The position numbers were made by a program, and so were the translations under genes. The notes below the pieces were generated by a model, which had not been told where the DNA came from, did no database searches, and worked only from the letters and a program-made list of their open reading frames with translations. Source: UBA6627 sp965248675 (GTDB lineage: Bacteria > Chloroflexota > Dehalococcoidia > UBA2979). Taken from it: 64,000 nucleotides of DNA. Positions 28,135-37,725 of this stretch are shown piece after piece (the stretch's first letter is position 1; each line of letters begins with the position of its first letter). The stretch is from contig CBDFJZ010000005.1 in assembly GCA_965248675.1 (NCBI GenBank), positions 310,001 through 374,000 of the forward strand. The letters run 5' to 3'.

Positions 28135-28941
28135 CTAGGGCAGTTCGCCGCCGACCCATTCGAGCACTGGCACCTTCACCCGAGCGAGGTCTTCCTTGAT
28201 CTCGTCGAGCTTCAACTGGTTGTTTGGTTCGGTGCGGGGTATCCAGGCCGCCACGGGATCGTGAACGAAACGGGCGACGAACAGGGTCTTGAGGATCGCA
28301 GCCAAGAATCTCGAGGTATCGTACGCGCGGCGCACCCATCGCTCCGCACTCTCGGCCGACAGGCCCACGGTTGGAAGTTCGAGCTTCTCACCCTGTGATG
28401 CATGGTGATGGTAGAAATGGACCCTCATCGTTCCACCATCATTCGCAACCGCGAAGTGGAGGCCATGCTTCATCTTGTTCTGCAGTCGCTTGGCAAGCTG
28501 CCCTCCATTCTGTGCTTCTCGAGCTGCAAACTTCCCAACGTCTTGAGCGGCGATGCTCCATTGGGCCGACCATTCCTCGTACTGCGGACGCACCTCATCG
28601 TTGAAATCTGACGGAGGCGGCAATCCGAAGACCTCGACTAGCAGGCTTCCGTCCGCCTCACCTAGCTGCTCGAAGAGCGGCCACTTCGCATTCGCCGCTT
28701 CGACGGCATCCACCAGCGATTTGCCGCCTTGCCAAGCCGAGATGGCTGCGGCCCACACCGCTAAGTCTTCGATGACAAAGAGGTACTGCTGGAAGCATTC
28801 GAGAGCCGCCGCCGGACCGTCGGCCCCCGATGCCCTGATGACTTGGGTGTGGCACACCGCCGCGACGTTGGCGCGGTAGGCGACGTTGAACTGCAGCCAA
28901 CTCCCCAAGTACTGCTCGTCAGTCCCGAATTCGATCTGCAT
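28135..28941 (-). CDS. Hypothetical protein
   Basis: A 268-residue protein starting at ATG 28941 (MQIEFGTDEQYLGSW); an upstream GTG at 28989 is possible. It looks helical and soluble, with many Trp and Ala (QQYLFVIEDLAVWAAAISAW, YEEWSAQWSIAAQDVGKF), one HHH cluster (VHFYHHHASQ) and no membrane segment. Codon use is less GC-biased than in the housekeeping genes to the right, which together with its decayed surroundings suggests acquired DNA. No family recognised. Confidence 0.55.
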   Translation of the reverse strand: MQIEFGTDEQYLGSWLQFNVAYRANVAAVCHTQVIRASGADGPAAALECFQQYLFVIEDLAVWAAAISAWQGGKSLVDAVEAANAKWPLFEQLGEADGSLLVEVFGLPPPSDFNDEVRPQYEEWSAQWSIAAQDVGKFAAREAQNGGQLAKRLQNKMKHGLHFAVANDGGTMRVHFYHHHASQGEKLELPTVGLSAESAERWVRRAYDTSRFLAAILKTLFVARFVHDPVAAWIPRTEPNNQLKLDEIKEDLARVKVPVLEWVGGELP

Positions 28942-29261
28942 GCTCACCAGCCAGACTCGAGATGGGCCGCTCAGTTCACATCTGCTCACGCTCGTCAGGG
29001 GACTGCGGCGAGGTCCATCACCGACTTGCGGGCACGAGCTCTCGTGGGTCTGTCATCGTTCGGCACCTCGGTCGAGCCCCAGGGCTTCGTGCGCACCGCG
29101 ACAGTGGCGAGGATGCCCACGAGGATGCCCACGGCGTCGTTACTTAAAGGTGCCAGACGGTGCGTAACGTGAGAAGTGCCGAGGTTCTGAAGATCGCTGC
29201 GGCCCTTTAAACGGGGCGCAGCGTGGCTATTCGGTGCTTGTCGGGGAAGCGGGCCAGTCGG
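28942..29261. other. 320-base gap
   Basis: No gene seen. A small dyad GGCCCTTTAAACGGGGC (29201-29217) is present. This is the boundary between the patchy region and the housekeeping block. Confidence 0.35.
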
Positions 29262-29309
29262 CCTGAATCAGATCCAGAATCCGCTATCCTACCATTAGAC
29301 GAATCCTCA
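29262..29309 (-). pseudogene. Degenerate tRNA-Gln, 5' half
   Basis: The minus strand begins with a tRNA-Gln-like 5' half: acceptor TGAGGAT, TC, a D-arm GTCTAATGGTAGGAT (pairs with one wobble), and an anticodon loop TTCTGGA that would give CTG. The 3' side of the anticodon stem is already mismatched (GCGGA against TCTGA), and no GGTTCGA T-loop or ATCCTCA acceptor strand follows. So it is a truncated or worn tRNA. It lies 86 bases from gltX. Confidence 0.55.
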
Positions 29310-29394
29310 GCGACGGAATCGAGCCTAGCAAAGCGCCTCAGAGAGCGTCACGGGGCCCTCCCCTGACCTCTTAGCCGCGCCGGTTCCGAGGTGC

Positions 29395-30891
29395 CTACGA
29401 CGCGCCGAGCTGTGCGGCGGCCGCCTCGATTCGTTCGACCGACAGGCCCTTGCCGACGATCTCCATGCTCTCGAACAGCGGGGGTGAGATGCGGGTCCCG
29501 GTGACGGCGAGGCGCGCGAGCGCGAACAGGTCGCCCGCGCGGATGTCCAGCTCTTCGGCGGCCGTGCGCATCGCGCCCTCGATCGCCTCGGTCGCCCAGG
29601 GATCGACTGGTTCGAGGCGGGCGATAACTGAGCCGAGGGCATCGGCGGCGTCGGGCCCGCGGTCGCGCCATTTCTTAACGAGGAACTCATCGTTCGGCGG
29701 CGGCGGCACGTCGCCGCGGAAGAAGAACTCGACGAGCGGGGCGAGCTCGGAGAGCAGCTTCACCCGCTCGCGGACGAGCGGTGCGAAGGATTCGATCAGC
29801 GCCTGATCGAGGGGGCGCGGGATGTCCGGTGCGAGGTCGCGCTCGAGGCGCTGCCGGAAGACCTCGGCGAGTTCGTCCTCCGGCGTCTCGCGCATGTAGA
29901 GGCCGTTCATCCACTCCAGCTTCGTGTCGTCGAAGCCGGCCGGGTTCTTGCTGAGGTCGGCAAGATCGAAGACCTCGATCAGGCGATCGCGCGTGAAGAT
30001 CTCTGTGTGATCGTCCAGCGCCCAGCCGGTGATCGCGAGGAAGTTGAAGAGCGCGTCGGAGAGGTAGCCCTCGTCCGCATACTCCAGCACGTTCTTGGCG
30101 CCGTGGCGCTTCGAGAGCTTGCCGCCGTCCGGTCCGAGGATCACCGGCGCGTGCACCCAGACCGGCTCGTCGTACCCGAGCGCGTCGAAGAGCTGGACGT
30201 GCCGCGGCGCGGAGGGCAGCCACTCCTCGCCACGGGTGACGTGCGAGATCTGCATCGCCGTGTCGTCGACGACGTGGGCCAGGTGATAGGTGGGGAAGCC
30301 GTCCGACTTCAGGATCACGAAGTCGTCGAGCTCCTTGTTCGCGAACGTGATCTCGCCGCGCAGCAGGTCGGTGAACGTCGTGCTGCCCTCGAGCGGCATC
30401 GCGAAGCGGAGGACGTGCGGCTCGCCGTCGGCGGCGCGCTGCTCCGCCTGGTCCTTCGGGTAGTCGCGGTAGCGGCCGTCGTAGCGCGGCGGCTCCTTAC
30501 GCGCCTGCTGCGCCTCGCGCATCTCTTTCAGCTCCTCGGCCGTCGTGAAGCAGCGGTAGGCGTTGCCACTCGCCAGCAGACGGTCGGCCGCTTCCCGGTA
30601 GAGCGACGTGCGCTCGGACTGCACGTAGGGGCCGTACTCGCCGCCGACGTCGGGACCCTCGTCCCAATCGAGGCCGAGCCAGCGGAGCGAGTCCATGATC
30701 CGTCCGACGGTGCCCTCGACGTAGCGGGTCTGGTCGGTGTCCTCGATGCGGAGGATGAAGCGGCCGCCGGTGTGGCGCGCGTAGAGCCAGGTCCAGATCG
30801 CCTGGCGGATCGTGCCGACGTGGGGATCCCCGGTCGGACTGGGCGCGAGGCGGACGCGAACCGGACGGTCGGTAGTGCTGGCGGTCGTCAT
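29395..30891 (-). CDS. gltX: Glutamyl-tRNA synthetase
   Basis: A 498-residue class I synthetase that charges tRNA-Glu, and in organisms without GlnRS also mischarges tRNA-Gln. The HIGH-type signature is PSPTGDPHVG (residues 17-26) and the KMSKS-type loop is KLSKRHG. IEDTDQTRYV and the C-terminal helical anticodon-binding domain are present. I placed the start at ATG 30891, preceded by GAGGA. It lies upstream of the degenerate tRNA-Gln and downstream of an RluA-family gene on the same strand, with a 31-base gap, so lspA-rlu-gltX may be one operon. Confidence 0.95.
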   Translation of the reverse strand: MTTASTTDRPVRVRLAPSPTGDPHVGTIRQAIWTWLYARHTGGRFILRIEDTDQTRYVEGTVGRIMDSLRWLGLDWDEGPDVGGEYGPYVQSERTSLYREAADRLLASGNAYRCFTTAEELKEMREAQQARKEPPRYDGRYRDYPKDQAEQRAADGEPHVLRFAMPLEGSTTFTDLLRGEITFANKELDDFVILKSDGFPTYHLAHVVDDTAMQISHVTRGEEWLPSAPRHVQLFDALGYDEPVWVHAPVILGPDGGKLSKRHGAKNVLEYADEGYLSDALFNFLAITGWALDDHTEIFTRDRLIEVFDLADLSKNPAGFDDTKLEWMNGLYMRETPEDELAEVFRQRLERDLAPDIPRPLDQALIESFAPLVRERVKLLSELAPLVEFFFRGDVPPPPNDEFLVKKWRDRGPDAADALGSVIARLEPVDPWATEAIEGAMRTAAEELDIRAGDLFALARLAVTGTRISPPLFESMEIVGKGLSVERIEAAAAQLGAS

Positions 30892-30922
30892 CGTGGTCCT
30901 CAGCGGGATCGTGGGGGTGGCC

Positions 30923-31861
30923 TCAGCCGGCGGCGGCATTGCTCGGCTCCGCGCTGCGGCGGCGGCGCAGTGTGTCGATGATCTCCTCCATGTCGGCGGG
31001 GAGATCAGCCTCGAACTCGCGCCACTCGCCGGTCGAGGGCAGCGTGACGCCGAGCAGCCGCGCGTGCAGCGCCTGGCGTTCGATCAGTTCCGAGGCGTGA
31101 CCGTACATCTGGTCGCCGGCGATCGGGTGCCCGATCGCCGCCATGTGGACGCGGATCTGGTGCGTGCGCCCGGTGTGGATGCGGACCGAGACGAGCGCGG
31201 CTTCGTCGCCGAACTGCTCGATCACCTCGAACTCGCTGCGCGCGTACTGGCCTTGCTCGACGACGGCGCGCCGTCGCGGATCGTTCGGGTCGGCGCCCAG
31301 CGGCGCCTCGATCACGCCGTGCGAGGGGTCGACGAAGCCCTCGACCACGGCGAGGTAGCGCTTGAGCGTCTCGCGGTCGCGCCACTGCTGCTTGAGGGCG
31401 TGCTGGGCGGCCTCGGACTTGGCGAGCGCGATCACGCCCGAGGTGTCGCGGTCCAGGCGGTGGACGATGCCGCCGCGGCCGGAGTCGTCGATCTCGCGCA
31501 CCTCGGGGTAACGCGCGCGCACCGCGTTGATCAGCGTCACGGCGTTCATCCCCGGCCGCGGGTGGACGATGATCCCGGCCGGCTTGTTGAGGATCAGCGT
31601 CTCCTCGTCCTCGAAGATGATGTCCAGCGGGACGTCGTGCGCCTGCCAGTCCAGGTTGGGAACGATCGGTTCCGCGACGAGCAGCCCGGCGCCCTCGTGC
31701 ACCGTCTGGGCCGGCTTCGTCATCACCTCGGCGCCGACCCTGACGCTGCCGTCCTCGACGAGCCGTCGCACCTGCGAGCGCGACAGCTCGGGCATCGCCT
31801 CGACGACGGCGCGATCGAGGCGTCCGGAGTGACGCACGGCGAAGTGGCGATCGCTGCTCAT
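30923..31861 (-). CDS. rluD: RluA-family pseudouridine synthase (RluD-like)
   Basis: A 312-residue enzyme that converts uridine to pseudouridine in rRNA. An N-terminal S4 domain (about residues 13-60, RLDRAVVEAMPELSRSQVRRL) binds RNA. The catalytic Asp is in the signature IVHRLDRDTSG, and IHTGRTHQIRVHMAAIGHPI is the other family motif. The S4-plus-catalytic layout matches RluD more than RluA or RluC, but the exact target is not certain. It lies eight bases after lspA, an old and common pairing. Confidence 0.92.
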   Translation of the reverse strand: MSSDRHFAVRHSGRLDRAVVEAMPELSRSQVRRLVEDGSVRVGAEVMTKPAQTVHEGAGLLVAEPIVPNLDWQAHDVPLDIIFEDEETLILNKPAGIIVHPRPGMNAVTLINAVRARYPEVREIDDSGRGGIVHRLDRDTSGVIALAKSEAAQHALKQQWRDRETLKRYLAVVEGFVDPSHGVIEAPLGADPNDPRRRAVVEQGQYARSEFEVIEQFGDEAALVSVRIHTGRTHQIRVHMAAIGHPIAGDQMYGHASELIERQALHARLLGVTLPSTGEWREFEADLPADMEEIIDTLRRRRSAEPSNAAAG

Positions 31862-31868
31862 GCGGCGC

Positions 31869-32411
31869 TCACTCCGGCGTGTCCTTCGCCGCCTCGTCCC
31901 GATCGTCAGATCGTTCGAAGAGCGTGATCACGAGGATCGCTGAGACGCCTATCACGATCGCGGAGTCCGCGAGGTTGAACGACGGGTAGTGCGTCGGGTC
32001 GATGAAGTCGGTGACCGAGCCGCGGATGATTCGATCGGCCAGGTTGCCGACCGCGCCCCCGAGGATCAGCGCGAGCGCGTAGAGCTGTGGTCGCGGATAG
32101 CTGTCCGAGCGCAGGAGCGTGAGTGCGATCAACGCGATCGCAACCGTTGTCGTGATGACGAGCAGCGGGCCGGCGCCCTGGAGGATGCCGAACGCGGCGC
32201 CGTCGTTCTCGACGTGGGTGAGGCGCAACAGCTCGACGTCGGCTGGCCAGCGTTCTCCGATGGCGAGCGAGCCCCGGATCAGCGCTTTGGTCACCTGGTC
32301 GATCGCGAAGACGACCGCCGCGACGAGCAGCAGCGGCCCGACGCGACCGGCCGCGCCTCCGGCGCGGTCGAGCGATGCTGGGTCGGCGTGATCCTCGATC
32401 GCCTGGTCCAT
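31869..32411 (-). CDS. lspA: Lipoprotein signal peptidase II
   Basis: A 180-residue inner-membrane aspartyl protease that removes lipoprotein signal peptides. Four membrane helices are visible, and the two catalytic Asp are in GNLADRI and FNLADSAI. The binding proteins and the small lipoprotein in this window (14565, 18723, 38891) are likely substrates. It heads a leftward operon with the pseudouridine synthase gene eight bases on. Confidence 0.95.
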   Translation of the reverse strand: MDQAIEDHADPASLDRAGGAAGRVGPLLLVAAVVFAIDQVTKALIRGSLAIGERWPADVELLRLTHVENDGAAFGILQGAGPLLVITTTVAIALIALTLLRSDSYPRPQLYALALILGGAVGNLADRIIRGSVTDFIDPTHYPSFNLADSAIVIGVSAILVITLFERSDDRDEAAKDTPE

Positions 32412-32486
32412 AGGAACCCAGCGTAGCCGAAGGGCGGCTGAGGGTCCGCCCGACCCGCCGAGTCGTGGCGCGGCGTGGTGAATTGG

Positions 32487-32492
32487 TAGGAT
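32487..32492 (+). promoter_or_regulatory. Possible -10 box
   Basis: TAGGAT stands in a short AT-rich patch (AATTGGTAGGAT), 35 bases before the start of the molybdoenzyme gene. No clear -35 is present. Confidence 0.3.
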
Positions 32493-32526
32493 CGTGGCCG
32501 CGCGCCCCCCGGTGAGAGGACCTGAC

Positions 32527-33144
32527 GTGACGTTTGGCCTGTTTGGCCGCGGCTCCGCCGCACAGACGAGCGAGGACCTCCCCGACGGCCGTCCGAGGCT
32601 GCCCCCGGGCCAGCGACTCGTCGAGGGCTGGCCGGTGCTGCATTACGGGGGCATACCCCGGGTCGACCTGGGGACGTGGGAGCTGCGCGTCTTTGGCCTC
32701 GTGAGCGAGGAGCTGCGCTTCGATTGGGAGCAGATCCAGGCGCTGCCGCAGGTCAAGCTGCGCACCGACATCCACTGTGTCACGACGTGGAGCCGCTGCG
32801 ACAACGACTGGGAGGGGATCCCGTTCCAGCACATCCTCGAGCTGGCGAAGCCGAGCCCCGAGGCGAAGCACGTCGTCTTCCACAGCTACGGCGGCTACAC
32901 GACGAACGTGCCGCTGGAAGAGCTCGACCGCGAGGACGTGCTGCTGGTCCACAGCCACGATGGCGCGCCACTGAGCGGGGAGCACGGGGCGCCGCTGCGC
33001 GGGATGATCCCGCAGCTCTACTTCTGGAAGAGCGCGAAGTGGATCAGCGGCATCGAATTCGTCGCCGAGGACCGCCCGGGGTTCTGGGAGATGTACGGGT
33101 ACCATATGCATGGTGATCCATGGCGTGAGGAACGCTATGGCTAA
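32527..33144 (+). CDS. Sulfite-oxidase-like molybdopterin oxidoreductase
   Basis: A 205-residue single-domain protein of the sulfite oxidase/YedY-like fold (oxidoreductase molybdopterin-binding domain). The Mo ligand is Cys in DIHCVTTWSRCDNDWEG, and SYGGYTTNVPLEEL and PLRGMIPQLYFWKSAKW are family motifs. I chose GTG 32527, after GAGAGGA. No signal peptide, so it is probably cytoplasmic, unlike MsrP. It ends 39 bases before the SelW-like gene, so both may be co-transcribed. Its substrate is unknown. Confidence 0.88.
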   Translation: MTFGLFGRGSAAQTSEDLPDGRPRLPPGQRLVEGWPVLHYGGIPRVDLGTWELRVFGLVSEELRFDWEQIQALPQVKLRTDIHCVTTWSRCDNDWEGIPFQHILELAKPSPEAKHVVFHSYGGYTTNVPLEELDREDVLLVHSHDGAPLSGEHGAPLRGMIPQLYFWKSAKWISGIEFVAEDRPGFWEMYGYHMHGDPWREERYG

Positions 33145-33183
33145 CGTGAAGCGCCACGGGTAACCGGCGCGAGGAGGTTCGAG

Positions 33184-33453
33184 ATGGCCGAAGGCGGACT
33201 GCGGATCAGACTTCAGTACTGCGTTCCCTGAAACTACATGCAACGGGCGACCTGGACGGCCGCCGAAATTCTGGGCCCATACCAGCAAGACATCGAGTCC
33301 TTCGAGTTCGTGATGGGCACCAAGGGCGACTTCGAGTTCACGATCGACGATCGACCGATCTACTCGAAGCGCGAGACCGGGGAGTACCCGGACATCAAGC
33401 TGCTCAAGCAGGGCGTCGTCGACGCGATTGAGGCGCGCGCCGCGGCCGACTGA
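33184..33453 (+). CDS. SelW-like Rdx-family selenoprotein with in-frame TGA
   Basis: An 89-residue thioredoxin-fold Rdx protein. ATG 33184 follows GGAGG. The frame reads QYCVP, then TGA at 33229-33231 (residue 16), then NYMQRATWTAAEILG, and goes on to the family's C-terminus (FEFTIDDRPIYSKRETGEYPD). In Rdx proteins the redox motif is CxxC or CxxU, and TGA falls exactly at the U. Thus the gene most likely encodes Cys13-Val-Pro-Sec16. An ordinary annotation would start at ATG 33238 and lose the active site. A hairpin fitting a bacterial SECIS follows the TGA (33246-33264), and a strong terminator ends the unit. The role is probably redox; the alternative is a nonsense mutation of a Cys codon. 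Confidence 0.82.
33246..33264 (+). promoter_or_regulatory. Candidate bacterial SECIS hairpin
   Basis: GGCG (33246-33249) pairs with CGCC (33261-33264), an A-C mismatch follows, CC (33251-33252) pairs with GG (33258-33259), and the loop is TGGAC (33253-33257). The loop lies about 21 bases after the TGA, in the range known for bacterial SECIS elements, and contains two G residues as usual. Confidence 0.5.
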
Positions 33454-33476
33454 GCGGACCGGCGTGCGACGTGAAC

Positions 33477-33505
33477 GAAGCCCCGCCATCGGCGGGGCTT
33501 CTTCG
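33477..33505. terminator. Strong bidirectional terminator
   Basis: GAAGCCCCGCC (33477-33487) pairs perfectly with GGCGGGGCTTC (33491-33501) across ATC. TTC follows. It lies between the convergent SelW-like and malic enzyme genes. Confidence 0.85.
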
Positions 33506-33524
33506 ATCCGGATCTCGTTCGCTG

Positions 33525-35012
<1,488 letters not shown>

Positions 35013-35158
35013 GCCCGCACCTCCCGAGGCGCACCGGAATAGTCACCGACTATATCGATGAATCCGGTATGCGGGAGGGCCAGCGGGACGGGACGATCAG
35101 CGCCGGAACACCGCCGACGTTGTCAACGAGGCGTCGAGGTCGCACGAGGTGATTGTGC

Positions 35159-35164
35159 TAGAAT
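35159..35164 (+). promoter_or_regulatory. Possible extended -10 box
   Basis: TAGAAT preceded by TGC (TGCTAGAAT) lies 110 bases before the start of the acidic membrane protein. TTGTCA at 35120 is too far for a -35; an extended -10 promoter is possible. Confidence 0.35.
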
Positions 35165-35274
35165 GCGGTGCTTTTGGCCGCCCGCAGAGTTATCCACAAC
35201 GCCTCGGCGTGCTGCTCCGGCTGGCCGAAGCGACCTCGGGATTCCCCGCCCGTGCCCCCCATTGGAGGTCGAGA

Positions 35275-36930
35275 ATGAGAGCCCGCCTCACGCTGAGACC
35301 ACGGCGCCCGAGCCTGCCGAGGATCGCCCCTGCCTTTCGCCGCGGGCGCGGCAAGGCGAGTGAGCTGCTGGAGGAGGCCGCGCCGCTGGTCGATCGCAGC
35401 CGCGAAGCCGCCGCCGCGATCAGCGGCATCGCTGATCGAAGGACCGGGCGGCGATCACGTCGTCGCCGCGGCGCGATCGCGGTGCTGCTGATCGCCGCCG
35501 GCGTTGCGCTCTGGCTGATCTGGCGCCGCCGCGACGACGAGTACGCGCGCCTGGTCCGCGAGCCCGACCGCCCGGACATCGCACCTACGCCAATGCCGGA
35601 CCCGTCCGAGCCGCCGATCGCCGACGATAAGCCGGATCCCGGGATGCCGGCGCCGCGCGTGGAGCCGACACGCGCGCCGATGACGGCCTCGATTCCCGCC
35701 AGCGCCGTGCCGCCGACGATGGTCGACGAGGTGCGAGCCGAACTCGACACTGCGATTCCCGCGCCTCCGGCGAGCGAAGCCGTGGTCGAGGAACCGGCCA
35801 CGACGATCACCGAAGAGGTCGCGATCACCCAGCCGCCCGAGCAGCCGCCCATGGTCGAGGCGCCTGCGTTCACGATGCCGTCCGGGGCGGCGCCGCCAGC
35901 CATCCCCGAGGTTCCAGCTATCCCCGAGGCTAAGGCCTCAGAGCCGGCCGCCGAGGTTGTCGAGTCTGTCGATGCGGAGCCCGCCATCGAGGCGGCCGTC
36001 GTCGAGGAGCCAGCCGTGGTCGAGGCAACGGAGGCGGTGGTCGAGGAGCCCCTGATCGCGGAGCCCGTGATCGAGGAGCCCGCGACGGAGCTCAGCATCC
36101 AGCCTGCCCAGCCTGCCCAGCCTGCCCAGCCCGCCAGCCTCGATGCTGAAGCGCCCGTCGAAGCAGTCGCTGCTGTGACGGCGGACCTCGAGCAGGCGGT
36201 GGACGAGATCGTCGCGAGCGCACCCACGGTCGAGGAACTCGACGCTGAGATCGCGGCGAGCGTCGATCAATCGATCGACGAGATCGCCGAGTCCTTGGCC
36301 GAGTCGGTCGTCGACACACCGGTCGAGGACGCGCCGACGGAGATCGTCCCCGCCACCGCGGACGCCGCCGACGCGATCGCCGAGGTCGCTGCACCGATCG
36401 AGGAAACCGCGGATTCCGAGGCCGAGACGTCCGACGGTCCAGTAGCGGAACGGCTCGACACGGTGCTGCTGGCGCCTGAGCGAGGTCCCGAGCCCGAGCG
36501 CGCTGAGCCGGCCGAAGAGGCGGCTCCGGCTGTCGAGGAGGGCGTGAGCGAGTCTGTCGAGACCGCACCCTCGGAACTTGACGCCTCCGAGGCGACGGCG
36601 ACGACCCCGTTCGCTCGCAACTCCTCGCCGTTTGCCCAACCGAGCGCGGCCGACGACGCGGACGAGTTGGAGGCCGACGTGGAGACCGAGGAGAGCTCGG
36701 AAACGGAGGAGCCCGTCGCCGGTGCGATCCCGCCGTGGCCCGGTACGGCCGAAGCGGAGGAGGAGCGAACGCCGCTCGCGGCAAGTGAAGCTCCATCCGC
36801 ACCTCAGCCGCCGGACCAGGAACGCTCCGCGCCGCGTACGAGACCGCCCTCGAACCCGGCGAACGCGCCGTTCCGGACCGCTAGCGATCAGCTCCCGCCG
36901 GGCCGGAGTTGGCCAACGCTGCCGCGCTGA
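35275..36930 (+). CDS. Membrane-anchored acidic repeat-rich protein
   Basis: A 551-residue protein. ATG 35275 follows TTGGAGG. A basic N-terminus (about 60 residues) leads to one membrane helix (GAIAVLLIAAGVALWLIW, about residues 65-82), then about 460 residues dominated by Glu, Ala, Val and Pro with repeats of VEEPA and EEP type and four PAQ-like repeats. Net charge is strongly negative. No enzymatic domain is seen. Possibly an envelope spacer or scaffold with the acidic tail on one side of the membrane; the arrangement cannot be read from sequence. It is probably monocistronic and ends in a hairpin. Confidence 0.7.
   Translation: MRARLTLRPRRPSLPRIAPAFRRGRGKASELLEEAAPLVDRSREAAAAISGIADRRTGRRSRRRRGAIAVLLIAAGVALWLIWRRRDDEYARLVREPDRPDIAPTPMPDPSEPPIADDKPDPGMPAPRVEPTRAPMTASIPASAVPPTMVDEVRAELDTAIPAPPASEAVVEEPATTITEEVAITQPPEQPPMVEAPAFTMPSGAAPPAIPEVPAIPEAKASEPAAEVVESVDAEPAIEAAVVEEPAVVEATEAVVEEPLIAEPVIEEPATELSIQPAQPAQPAQPASLDAEAPVEAVAAVTADLEQAVDEIVASAPTVEELDAEIAASVDQSIDEIAESLAESVVDTPVEDAPTEIVPATADAADAIAEVAAPIEETADSEAETSDGPVAERLDTVLLAPERGPEPERAEPAEEAAPAVEEGVSESVETAPSELDASEATATTPFARNSSPFAQPSAADDADELEADVETEESSETEEPVAGAIPPWPGTAEAEEERTPLAASEAPSAPQPPDQERSAPRTRPPSNPANAPFRTASDQLPPGRSWPTLPR
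36100..36135 (+). repeat. Four tandem 9-base repeats
   Basis: CAGCCTGCC occurs three times and CAGCCCGCC once, coding PAQ units inside the acidic protein. Confidence 0.85.
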
Positions 36931-36993
36931 CCGACGGCCGGCCGCACGCGGCGGGTCCGATGCCACCGAGGATCGCCGCTGCTATCCTCGGAC

Positions 36994-37019
36994 GCGCCCG
37001 CACCCTTCGGTGCGGGCGC
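36994..37019 (+). terminator. 11-bp GC-rich hairpin
   Basis: GCGCCCGCACC (36994-37004) pairs with GGTGCGGGCGC (37009-37019) across CTTC. It probably ends the acidic protein's transcript just before tRNA-Glu. Confidence 0.6.
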
Positions 37020-37028
37020 CGTGCTTCG

Positions 37029-37104
37029 GCCCCCATCGTCTAGTGGCCGAGGACGCCACCCTTTCAAGGTGGTAACGGGGGTTCGATTCCCCCTGGGGGC
37101 ACCA
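37029..37104 (+). tRNA. tRNA-Glu (TTC)
   Basis: The acceptor GCCCCCA pairs with TGGGGGC. D-arm, anticodon arm CCACC-CTTTCAA-GGTGG (anticodon TTC) and T-loop GTTCGATTC are complete, and CCA is encoded at 37102-37104. Confidence 0.96.
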
Positions 37105-37280
37105 GCAAACACGGGCCGATGCTGGCCGTCCGCCGTTCACCCTCCTCATCGCTGATGGCCATTCCGCGGCTGCTCGCGAGCGCATCGGCGTCCTCGTGAG
37201 CCGGACCTCGGCTAGACTGCTCCCCGCGGCGCGGGTTCCCGGGGTGCCGTTCGGATCACCGCGTCGGACGGGAGGTCGAG

Positions 37281-37676
37281 ATGGACAAGGGCGCAACCGT
37301 GGTTGCCGCGGGCACGCTGGAGATCGCGATGGACTACCGGGAAGACATCCCGGGCGACGAAGGGCTCTGTGTCCAGGTCTTCGCGCAGGTGGACGGCGAG
37401 GACACCGAGCTCTTGCGTTTCGACTGCTTCGCCAACGCGCCGCACTACCACTACGGGCCGGAGCTGGAGAACGAGCGGTTGATGCTGGACGCGACGGCGG
37501 CGGGCGACCCGCTCCGCTGGACGCTGGAACGGTTCGAGCGGGGTCGCCTGCGGCCGATGCTCGAGCGAGCGGGCTACGCGGCGCTCGCGGCCTCGGTGGA
37601 CGATGAGGCGTTCCAGGCGGCGCTGCCCACGGTCACCAACGAGGCGCAGGCGATCGTCGCACAACACGCCTCGTAG
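37281..37676 (+). CDS. Conserved-looking hypothetical protein
   Basis: A 131-residue soluble protein starting at ATG 37281 with GGGAGG upstream. Acidic, with a beta-rich N-half (LEIAMDYREDIPGDEGLCVQV) and the striking stretch FDCFANAPHYHYGPE, then a helical end. The PHYHYG segment looks conserved and could bind metal. No family recognised with confidence. Confidence 0.65.
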   Translation: MDKGATVVAAGTLEIAMDYREDIPGDEGLCVQVFAQVDGEDTELLRFDCFANAPHYHYGPELENERLMLDATAAGDPLRWTLERFERGRLRPMLERAGYAALAASVDDEAFQAALPTVTNEAQAIVAQHAS

Positions 37677-37725
37677 CCAACCGCGAACAGCCACAGGTGG
37701 TCCGTGACCTGCCGAGGCAGCTCCG

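Noticed and set aside
33238..33453. Short Rdx gene starting at ATG 33238
   Set aside because: It would lack the first strand and the CxxU motif and has no Shine-Dalgarno; the longer frame with TGA fits better.
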